A stretch of DNA of 6,682 bases. It comes from Pseudomonadota bacterium. Its GTDB lineage: Bacteria; Myxococcota_A; Polyangia; Polyangiales; Polyangiaceae. Positions within the stretch are counted from its first letter, which is position 1. Each line of letters starts with the position of its first letter. This document shows, piece after piece, positions 1 to 6,682 of the stretch. Under the pieces are notes generated by a model that saw nothing but the letters and a program-made list of their open reading frames with translations, did not search any database and was not told the origin of the DNA. The position numbers and the translations under genes were made by a program. Location of the stretch: contig JAEYOT010000305.1 of NCBI GenBank assembly GCA_023411445.1, positions 1-6,682 of the forward strand, in the 5' to 3' direction.

Positions 1-2
1 TC

Positions 3-2144
3 GCGCTCCTGCTCGGGGCGTGCGGTAGCGCTGCTGCGCGCGAGCGCACCGTCAGCGACGTCACGCTGCGCGAGACGAGCCCGAGCGAGCTGGAGCGCGA
101 TGAGGCGCTGGCCGGCCTCGCCACCGCCGAGCCGCGCACCCTGTTCTGGATCGAGCGCGAGCGCGACGTCTACGACCCCAACTTGGTGGCGCGAGATTTG
201 GAGCGCGTCGAGCGCTTCTACCGCAGCCGCGGCTACTACGACGTGAAGGTGGTGGCGGCGCGCGTGCGCAACGTGGGTCCGCGCGAGGTGGCGATCGAGG
301 TTCACGTCACGCCCGGGCCGCGCGTGCTAGTGCGGAAAGTGAATAACGATCCGCGCGTCGCGCTGAGCGAAGCGGCGTTCGTGTACAAGAAGGTGGCCAC
401 GCTGACGCCCGGGCAGCCCTTCGAGGAGGCGGAGCTCGCCCGTTTGGAGCAGCGCATCCAAGAGGAGCTGAAGGAGGCTGGCTTTGCGTACGTGAAGGCG
501 TCGGCCAAGGCCACGGTGGATCTCGACGCGCGCGCCGCGGACGTGGACATCGTCGTCGATCCGGGCAAGCGCGCGCGTATCGGCAAGGTCACGGTCGTCG
601 GTCTGCAACGCGTGCCCGAGCACAAGGTGCGGGCGCTCTTGATGCTGCGGGAAGGGGCGCCGTACACGCTGTCCGAGCAGCGCGAAGCGCAGACGACGCT
701 AGAAGAGCTCGATCTGTTCAGCCGCGTGATCGTAGCGCCGGACCTGTCGAACCCGGACGCCGTGGACGTGCCGCTCGTGGTCACGCTCCAAGAGAAGAAG
801 CTGCGTCGCCTCACGCTGGGCGGCGGCACCCACCTGGACTCGCTCAAGCTCGAGACACACGTGCGCTCGGGCTGGGAGCACAAAAACTTCTTGGGCGGCG
901 CCCGCCGCTTCGAGATCAGCGGCAAGCTGGGCCTCGTGCTGTTCCCCAACCGCTTGGAGACGGCCAGCACGCTGTTCCGCTCGCCCACCAACGCTTTCCC
1001 GATCGGCAGCGCCGGCGTGTCGCTGGAGCAACCAGCGCTGTTCAACGGACGCACCAGCGGGCGCATCGCGACGGACTACAGCGCGAGCCCCCTGCTCTAC
1101 GCCTTGAACAAGGACAGCGTCCCCGAGAACGAAACCATCATCGGCTATCACCGGCCGAGCCTAGCGCTCTCGCTCAGGCGCGACTTCTGGGGCAAGCGCG
1201 TCACGCTGGAGCCCTCCTACCGCTTGGAGGCCAAGCTCCCCTTCGACTACCAGGGCAGCGGTACCAGCAACTACTCACTCGAGTCGATCTGGGTCTCCTA
1301 CCCTCGGCTCGATACGGTGATCGGCAGCAAGCCGGGCGACTTCGGGCAGAGCCGCTACCGCCGGGACCTGACCATTTCGCTGCGGAGCTCGGTGGAGATC
1401 GCCGGCCTCAGCATCAACGGCACGCGCTACTTCGGCGGCTCCGTCTCGGATCTCAAGGTCCAGCCCGAGGTGCGCTTCACGTTCCCGCTCGTCGGCAAAC
1501 GCACGAGCCCTCTGCAGCCTACCAACGACTTGATCCTTGCGGCGCGCTTCAAGGTCGGTTTCGTGTTGCTGCCCGACTACGGCAGCAGCCTGCAGTCGTC
1601 GCCGGACGCCACCCAGACCGAGCTGCAGGCCAATTCGCCGGACCAGCAACGGCTCCTGTTTCGCGCGTTCTACTCGGGCGGCTCCGCGTCGAACCGCGGC
1701 TACGCGCCCCAGGCGATCAGCCCCTACGGCAACGTCGGCTTCTTGCTACCGACGGGCGTCAACTGCGACCTCACGGGCGTGACGGGCGCAGAGCTCGCCA
1801 GGCGCGTCGAGCGCTGCACCCGGCCGCTGGGCGGTTTCTCGCTATGGGAAGCCTCGGCGGAGCTACGCTACGTAGGTCTGTACCCGCTCGGCTTTGTCGC
1901 CTTCGTCGACGCCAGCGATGTCTCGCGCGACATCGCCACGATCGGCTTTCGTTATCCGCACGTCTCGGTGGGCCCGGGTATCCGCTACGACACCCCCGTC
2001 GGCCTGCTCAGGCTGGATCTGGGCGTGCGCGTGCCGGGGCTGCAAGCCATCGGACAGGATGATCTTCCCATCGACGGCTCGCACGGCAAGCAGCTGCCGG
2101 AGTTTCCGCTGGCGTTCAACCTGACGCTCGGTGAGGCCTTCTAA
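3..2144 (+). CDS. tamA: TamA-like Omp85 family outer-membrane barrel protein with three POTRA domains (5' partial)
   Basis: This is the outer-membrane half of a TAM complex, expected to help insert or assemble outer-membrane proteins together with TamB. The frame is open from the first bases, so the start codon lies upstream; 713 residues are visible. The visible order is the end of a signal sequence (residues 1-7, ALLLGAC), then three POTRA-like beta-alpha-alpha-beta-beta units at about 16-105, 107-190 and 191-266, then a barrel from about 267 to 713. Typical marks are YRSRGYYDVKV in POTRA 1, a WEHKNFLGGARR entry into the barrel, the loop-6 NRGY motif (564-567, a variant of VRGY/F), a following LGG (609-611), FVAFVDA, and a terminal Phe as in most outer-membrane barrels. 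The barrel of about 445 residues is longer than that of E. coli TamA, from memory about 310. The TTG at 183 is not the start, because it would cut POTRA 1 in half. The family call is secure. TamA rather than a BamA paralogue is inferred from the three POTRAs and the adjoining tamB. Confidence 0.9.
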   Translation, partial: ALLLGACGSAAARERTVSDVTLRETSPSELERDEALAGLATAEPRTLFWIERERDVYDPNLVARDLERVERFYRSRGYYDVKVVAARVRNVGPREVAIEVHVTPGPRVLVRKVNNDPRVALSEAAFVYKKVATLTPGQPFEEAELARLEQRIQEELKEAGFAYVKASAKATVDLDARAADVDIVVDPGKRARIGKVTVVGLQRVPEHKVRALLMLREGAPYTLSEQREAQTTLEELDLFSRVIVAPDLSNPDAVDVPLVVTLQEKKLRRLTLGGGTHLDSLKLETHVRSGWEHKNFLGGARRFEISGKLGLVLFPNRLETASTLFRSPTNAFPIGSAGVSLEQPALFNGRTSGRIATDYSASPLLYALNKDSVPENETIIGYHRPSLALSLRRDFWGKRVTLEPSYRLEAKLPFDYQGSGTSNYSLESIWVSYPRLDTVIGSKPGDFGQSRYRRDLTISLRSSVEIAGLSINGTRYFGGSVSDLKVQPEVRFTFPLVGKRTSPLQPTNDLILAARFKVGFVLLPDYGSSLQSSPDATQTELQANSPDQQRLLFRAFYSGGSASNRGYAPQAISPYGNVGFLLPTGVNCDLTGVTGAELARRVERCTRPLGGFSLWEASAELRYVGLYPLGFVAFVDASDVSRDIATIGFRYPHVSVGPGIRYDTPVGLLRLDLGVRVPGLQAIGQDDLPIDGSHGKQLPEFPLAFNLTLGEAF
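12..23 (+). other. Lipobox-like signal peptidase II site (L-G-A-C) near the N-terminus of the TamA-like protein
   Basis: Residues 2-9 read LLLGACGS, which matches the lipobox consensus L-x-[GA]-C after a hydrophobic stretch. The Cys at bases 21-23 would become the lipidated first residue. The next residue is Gly, not Asp, so by the E. coli Lol rule it would go to the outer membrane. The positively charged start of the signal is outside the window, so the full signal peptide cannot be judged. Cleavage by signal peptidase I after the nearby Ala-rich stretch (SAAA) is the alternative. Confidence 0.55.
2130..2136 (+). promoter_or_regulatory. Ribosome binding site and translational-coupling junction of tamB
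   Basis: GGTGAGG lies seven bases before the ATG at 2144-2146, inside the last codons of the upstream gene. It resembles the GGTGA part of the anti-16S consensus. The upstream stop TAA (2142-2144) and the tamB ATG share one A (TAATG), the usual layout for ribosome re-initiation. This supports the chosen tamB start and co-expression of the two genes from one transcript. Confidence 0.65.
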
Positions 2145-5100
2145 TGAGGCTGCGGCTCCTGCTCAGGGGCCTCTTGCGGCTCTGTGCAGCGCTCGGGCTG
2201 GCGGCGCTGTTCGTCGTCGGCGCGGTGGCCGCCCTGGTCGTGCACCTGGACCTACCCGCGTCGCGCCGCGCCGCCGCTTCCGTGCTGGAGAGCGCGCTGG
2301 CCGGAGTGTTCCAAGGGCGGATCAGCATCGGCGAGCTCACCCACGTGCACACCGGCAGCGTGGAAGCCACCGACATCGTGGTGCGAGACTCCGCGCGCCG
2401 CGTGGTGCTCAAGGTCACGCGGTTGTCGGCCGAGGCGGATCTGCTCGACATCTTGGAGCGCGTCGTGCGCGGCGACGAGAAGCTCACCGTCGTGATCTCC
2501 CACGTGCGCGTCGAGCGCGCGGAAGCCGCCATCATCCCGGACGAAGAGGGCCTGCCGACGCTGGCCAGCGCCTTCACGCCGCGCCCGACCCCCGAAGCGG
2601 AGCAGAGCGCAGAGCCCTCGCGCTACGTGCGCGTTTGGCTACCGCAAGTGGAGATCGGCCACGCCTTCGCGCGCGGCAGCGTGAGCGGCAGCCCCACGCT
2701 GGAGACCGAGCTGAGCGCCGTGCGCGGGTCCGTGCTGGCGACGCCCAAGGGCGCGGCCATCGACGTGACGCGCTTCGCGCTGCTCGCCCGCGGTGCGCTG
2801 GGGGGGGACGCCAAGGGCGTAGCCAGCTTGCACATCCGCGCGCCAGGCGCGGTGTGGGGCACCTTCGACGGCTACATGGGCGAAGTCCAGTTCGGCAGCG
2901 TCGTGCGCTACGATCAGGAGACGCTGGATCTCAAGGTGGACGCTCCGCGCGCCGAGCCGCAGGCCACGCGCGCCTTGTTCGCGGAGTGGCCGCTGCTCGT
3001 CCCCACCGAGGCCAAGCTCCGGCTCTTCGGCAAGTTGCCTGACTTGAAGGTGGAGCTCGACGCCAAGCTCGGCGAGCGCTCCACGCTGAGCACGCGTGGC
3101 ACGCTCAGCACCGACGGTCCACGCTTGCAGCTGGAGATCGAAGGAAGAAAGCTCGATCTGCGCGCGCTGTGGCCGGAGGCGCCGCAAACCTCGATCGATC
3201 TCGATACGGACCTCAGCCTGCAGCGCGTGGACGGCGAGCTGGTGGTAGGCGTGGGCGGCTCGCTCGCGCCAACCAGCGTGGAGCGCGTCGCGATCCCGGC
3301 CATCGAGTTCTCCGGCGCCACCAGCGATGGCTCCTTCACGGGCGAGGCCAAGCTGCACGACCTGGGCTTGCCCGTGGACGTGGACTTCGCCGTGACAGCA
3401 AGCGGTGAGGTGAGCCTCCATGCCGAAGCCAGGCGCGTGGACCTAGCCAAGGTGCGGCGGCTCGCGCCGTACTTCAGCGGCGCCGGCAACGCGGACCTGA
3501 CGCTGAGCGCTAAGGTGGCGGACGGCCAGCTCGACTCGAGCGTGGCGCTGGACGTGCGGGGCCTACGCTATCAAGACGTCGCCCTGCAGCAGGGGCGCCT
3601 GACGGCGTCGGTCAAAGGCGCCGTCGCCAGGCCGAGTCAGCTCGCGCTCAACGCTCGCGTGGTCGGTCAGCGGCTGAGCGCCGGGCGCTTTGCGTTTCAG
3701 GACGTACGCCTCGCGGCCTTCGGCTCGCTCGCCTCGCCCACGGTCACGGCCGAGCTGAAGGATCCGAACGGTCCGAGCTTCGACGCCCGGGCGCGCGTCC
3801 ACGCCGGCACGCCCATCTCGGTGCGCGGGCTGTCGCTCGGCGTCTCCCGCGCGGGCGTGGAGATCCGCGGCGACGTCGCGCAGCTGGACCTGTCGGCCGA
3901 TCGCGTGCTGGTGCGCGAGCTCCGGCTGCATGGCGCGACCGGAGAGCTGAACGGCAGCGCAGAAATCCGTCCAGACGCGCTGAGCGTGAACGCCCGCGGC
4001 CAGAACCTAGACCTCTCCGCCTTCTCGCGCGTGCTGGGGCTGCCGCGCGGTACGCTGGAAGGCCGCGCCAGCTTGGCGGTGGACGCCATCGCCAGCGGTA
4101 AGACCCGCCGGGGCACGCTAGAGCTGTCGGTCAAGGATGCCGCCATCGCCAACTTGAACGGCATCTCCGGCGAGCTCAACGCCAGTCTCGCCGATGATCG
4201 CCTCACCGGCTCCAGCGCGGGCCGCGTCGAGGCAGTGGGCAGCTTCTCCGCCGAGTGGGATACGGTGCTGGCGGGAGCACCGACGAGGCGCGAGTCCTTC
4301 GAGCGCGCCATCGGCACCGCCACGCTCTCGCTCACCGGCGTGACCTTGGACTACGTGGGCCAGCTCCTGCCCGACTCGGAGCTGGATTTCGGCGGCGAGG
4401 CCAACGCCACGCTCAAGCTCTCGCGCAGCGAGCCTGGCGCCATTCCCAACCTGGAGCTCACTGCCGAGACGCGCGGCTTGCGGGTCACGGTGCCGCGCGC
4501 GGGCGGCACGCCTACTGTGGTCGCCGGCATCGCGCTGCTGCTGTCCGCCACGCACGACGGCGCGACGGGCGACACCAACGTGTCGCTCGGCGCTCAACAA
4601 GGCAGCGAGCGACTGATCGCTACCAGCACGGACATCAACCTGGATCTGGCGGTTGCGCAGCAAGGCCGTGAGCCGCTGCTGAAGCAGCTGCAGCAGCGCC
4701 CGCTGCTGGCCAAGCTCGTCGTGAGCCATCTGGATCTGGATGCGCTGCCGGATCCGCTGCGCGTGCCAGGCCTGCGCGGCACCGTGCGGCTGGAAGGCGG
4801 CGTGCGCGGCAGCCTCGACGATCCGATCGTCTCGCTCAGCGTGCGCGCGGGCGACTTGCGGCTGATGGCCGGCGATCGTTCCGAGCCGATCGACGCCTGC
4901 GGCACAGCCGAGTATGCCAAGCAAGACGGGGCCTTCAACGTGGGGGCGGAGCTGTTCTTGCCCGCCGGGCTCGCGCAAAGCGGCGCCCCTTGCTCCGGTC
5001 GACGCATCGCCATCGTGCGCGTGCACGGCGAGGCGCCGCTGGACTTCGAGCGCGGCCTGCCGAGCTGGAGCGGCACGGCGCTGGCCGAGCTCGAACGTCT

Positions 5101-6682
5101 CCCGCTCGCCACCATCCCGGCGCTGGCCGATAGCCGCGTGACGGGCTTCGCCAGCGGCACGCTGCAGCTCGACCGCAGCGGCGGCCAACCGACCGCTCTC
5201 GCCAACCTGCGCGTCGAGGAGCTTCGCGTCGACCGACTGACCATGGGCGACGCCGAGCTGGAGCTCAGGAGCTCCGGCGAGCGCGCGCGCGCCAGCTTCG
5301 TCGTCACCCGCGGCACCTCGCGCGCGGAGGGCGTCGTGAACGCCGGCGTCTCCTGGAAGACCGAGCTACCGGCGCTCGACGACGCACAGCCCATCGACAT
5401 CGCGCTTCAGGCTCAGCGCATGGAGGCTTCGCTGCTCGGGCCATTTCTCACCGACTTCGTCAGTGAGCTGCGCGGTAGGATCGACGGCAACGTGAACGCG
5501 CGCTTGGCGGCGGTCACGCCGGATAGTGAAGCACGTGAGGTCGAGCAGGTGACCGGCGACGTGCAGCTCCAGGACGGCTCGTTCGTCCTGACCGGCTTGG
5601 GTTTTCGCCTGCGCGAGGTGGCGTTCAAAGCCACCGCCACGCGTGACGGCAAGACCACGCTGGTCAACGTGCCGAACATCACGGCTAGCGCCGGCGGTGG
5701 CACGCGCAACATGAGCGCCAACCTGAGCTTGCGCCTGCTCGGCTTCGACATCGTCTCCGGCACGTCCAAGCTGAACATCGTGCGCCTGCCGTTGGTCGTG
5801 GACGGCGTCACGCGGGCCAACGCCAACGCGGAAGCAGAGCTGATCTTGGTGCGGCGTCCCGAGAAGATGTTGGTAGACGTCATCTTCACCAACCTGACCG
5901 CCACCCTGCCGGAAGAAGAGACGCGCCAGCTGATCGAGCTGAACGAAAACCCCAACGTCACGATCGTGCAGCCCATCGCGCAGCCCAAGAGCGCGCGCAA
6001 GGAGGACGATCTGTACTGGCATTTCGTGGTCCACCTCGGTCGTGAGGCGCGCATCGGCCGGGGTTCGGCGCTCGATCTGCGCATCACGGGCGACCCGAAC
6101 GTGGTGCTCGGCGAAAAGCTGAGCGTCACCGGGTCCATCTACCTCTCGCGCGGCGGAGCCCTCGTGCTCTACCGCAAGCTGTTCACGATCGAGTCGGGCG
6201 GCGTTCATTTCGACACGCAAGATCCGGCAGATCCGCGGCTGGACGTGCAAGCCAGCTACCGCTCGCCCGACGGCGAAACGCTGTTCGTCTACGTGACCGG
6301 CACCTTGAGCCGCCCCACCGTCAATTTCGACCGCTCGCGCGACGCCGCCATGGCAGTGCTGCTCAAGGACGACGCCTCGGCCACGAACCTCGGCATCGGC
6401 GTGCTGGATAGCTTGCTCGGCGACACCCCGCTCGGCCGCGTGCAGCTGCGCAGCCAAGAGAGCACGGACACGGGCGAAGGCACGATTTACTCGGCGCAGT
6501 ACCGCGTGAGCGACAAGGTCATCGTGGAGGGCAACTACCGCGCGAGCTCCGGCTCCTCGCCGGATGACTCGGATCGGGCCGGCTACGGCGCCGCGGTGGA
6601 CTGGCGCGTGGGCAGGAACGTCTCGGTGCGAGGCCAGCTCGGCACCATCGGCACCGGCGTGGAGCTCGTTTACCAGTACGAA
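2144..6682 (+). CDS. tamB: TamB, inner-membrane-anchored periplasm-spanning translocation/assembly protein (3' partial, nearly complete)
   Basis: TamB is the inner-membrane-anchored partner of TamA. It forms a long hydrophobic beta-groove across the periplasm and is implicated in outer-membrane protein assembly and phospholipid transport. The frame is open for 1513 codons to the window edge with no stop. Residues 1-12 are Arg/Leu-rich and 13-33 form one membrane segment, an uncleaved N-in anchor. An AsmA-like start follows (about 35-140, with the ISIGELTHV and VEATDIVVRD strands), then a Pro/Glu-rich linker at 145-157. Next come about 970 residues of alternating short beta strands of the type L-x-A-x-V, typical of the beta-taco fold. 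The C-terminal TamB/DUF490 domain runs from about 1136, including GDVQLQDGSF, SVTGSIYLSRGGALVLYRKLFTIESG, a DPRLDVQASY strand and a final VELVYQYE. E. coli TamB ends in a very similar YQFEF, so probably only one or two residues are missing. From memory E. coli TamB has 1259 residues, so this one is longer. It is translationally coupled to the upstream Omp85 gene. The only Cys residues are C14 in the anchor and C919 and C950. Confidence 0.93.
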   Translation, partial: MRLRLLLRGLLRLCAALGLAALFVVGAVAALVVHLDLPASRRAAASVLESALAGVFQGRISIGELTHVHTGSVEATDIVVRDSARRVVLKVTRLSAEADLLDILERVVRGDEKLTVVISHVRVERAEAAIIPDEEGLPTLASAFTPRPTPEAEQSAEPSRYVRVWLPQVEIGHAFARGSVSGSPTLETELSAVRGSVLATPKGAAIDVTRFALLARGALGGDAKGVASLHIRAPGAVWGTFDGYMGEVQFGSVVRYDQETLDLKVDAPRAEPQATRALFAEWPLLVPTEAKLRLFGKLPDLKVELDAKLGERSTLSTRGTLSTDGPRLQLEIEGRKLDLRALWPEAPQTSIDLDTDLSLQRVDGELVVGVGGSLAPTSVERVAIPAIEFSGATSDGSFTGEAKLHDLGLPVDVDFAVTASGEVSLHAEARRVDLAKVRRLAPYFSGAGNADLTLSAKVADGQLDSSVALDVRGLRYQDVALQQGRLTASVKGAVARPSQLALNARVVGQRLSAGRFAFQDVRLAAFGSLASPTVTAELKDPNGPSFDARARVHAGTPISVRGLSLGVSRAGVEIRGDVAQLDLSADRVLVRELRLHGATGELNGSAEIRPDALSVNARGQNLDLSAFSRVLGLPRGTLEGRASLAVDAIASGKTRRGTLELSVKDAAIANLNGISGELNASLADDRLTGSSAGRVEAVGSFSAEWDTVLAGAPTRRESFERAIGTATLSLTGVTLDYVGQLLPDSELDFGGEANATLKLSRSEPGAIPNLELTAETRGLRVTVPRAGGTPTVVAGIALLLSATHDGATGDTNVSLGAQQGSERLIATSTDINLDLAVAQQGREPLLKQLQQRPLLAKLVVSHLDLDALPDPLRVPGLRGTVRLEGGVRGSLDDPIVSLSVRAGDLRLMAGDRSEPIDACGTAEYAKQDGAFNVGAELFLPAGLAQSGAPCSGRRIAIVRVHGEAPLDFERGLPSWSGTALAELERLPLATIPALADSRVTGFASGTLQLDRSGGQPTALANLRVEELRVDRLTMGDAELELRSSGERARASFVVTRGTSRAEGVVNAGVSWKTELPALDDAQPIDIALQAQRMEASLLGPFLTDFVSELRGRIDGNVNARLAAVTPDSEAREVEQVTGDVQLQDGSFVLTGLGFRLREVAFKATATRDGKTTLVNVPNITASAGGGTRNMSANLSLRLLGFDIVSGTSKLNIVRLPLVVDGVTRANANAEAELILVRRPEKMLVDVIFTNLTATLPEEETRQLIELNENPNVTIVQPIAQPKSARKEDDLYWHFVVHLGREARIGRGSALDLRITGDPNVVLGEKLSVTGSIYLSRGGALVLYRKLFTIESGGVHFDTQDPADPRLDVQASYRSPDGETLFVYVTGTLSRPTVNFDRSRDAAMAVLLKDDASATNLGIGVLDSLLGDTPLGRVQLRSQESTDTGEGTIYSAQYRVSDKVIVEGNYRASSGSSPDDSDRAGYGAAVDWRVGRNVSVRGQLGTIGTGVELVYQYE

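Noticed and set aside
183..185. TTG as the start codon of the first gene
   Set aside because: The same frame is open upstream to the window edge and encodes the first half of POTRA 1 and a signal-like sequence. Starting here would leave the domain broken and the protein without an export signal.
2800..2807. A run of eight G as a possible phase-variation tract or sequencing frameshift in tamB
   Set aside because: The tamB frame reads correctly through it (L-G-G-D) and the expected beta-strand pattern continues on both sides. One short G run in a GC-rich gene is not enough to claim slippage.
2131..3042. A 303-codon open frame starting with GTG on the + strand, overlapping the start of tamB
   Set aside because: Its product is low-complexity and dominated by Arg, Ala and Gly, with no domain. 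It is the GC-rich shifted-frame shadow of tamB, whose own frame gives a clear anchor and beta-strand pattern.
4118..6457. Long antisense open frames (about 356 codons at 4118-5188 and 363 codons at 5366-6457), with similar ones at 2639-3421
   Set aside because: They lie opposite tamB, give His/Arg/Ala/Gln-rich products with no recognisable motif, and are expected opposite genes with G/C-rich third positions.
1..6682. A novel multi-gene system, mobile element, CRISPR array or RNA gene
   Set aside because: Two coupled genes of well-known families fill the whole window. I saw no direct repeat array, terminal inverted repeats, tRNA-like fold or non-coding gap.

Overview
The window is a compact two-gene locus on the + strand: an outer-membrane Omp85-family barrel gene (tamA-like, 5' end cut off by the window) followed at once by a very long tamB gene (3' end cut off, probably only by a residue or two plus the stop codon). 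Together they would make a TAM (translocation and assembly module) system, which spans the periplasm and helps insert proteins into the outer membrane or, in the more recent view, carries phospholipid between the membranes. The sequence is strongly GC-rich (judged by eye, not counted), with G/C-dominated third codon positions. With the tamA-tamB order this points to a diderm (Gram-negative) bacterium of high GC content. A myxobacterial or other deltaproteobacterial-type genome is my best guess, but the window has no taxonomic marker that proves it.

Layout: 3-2144 is the TamA-like protein, 713 visible residues. It begins inside a lipoprotein-like signal sequence (LLLGAC|GS), continues through three POTRA domains and ends in an Omp85 barrel with an NRGY loop-6 motif and a C-terminal Phe. 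At 2142-2146 the stop of the first gene and the start of the second share one base (TAATG), with a Shine-Dalgarno-like GGTGAGG just upstream, so translation is probably coupled. From 2144 to the window end one frame stays open for 1513 codons. It encodes TamB: an N-terminal signal anchor, a very long beta-rich periplasmic body and the C-terminal TamB/DUF490 domain, which docks with the barrel. No non-coding stretch is long enough to hold another gene, and I see no RNA gene, mobile element, CRISPR array or terminator.

How they work together: TamB is anchored in the inner membrane and bridges the periplasm as a hydrophobic beta-groove. Its C-terminus meets the POTRA/barrel of the TamA-like protein in the outer membrane. 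The gene pair is well known as a family, so the window as a whole is not a new system. The points worth checking are the apparent lipobox on the Omp85 protein and two isolated cysteine pairs, one in barrel loop 6 and one in the TamB periplasmic body, each a candidate disulfide.
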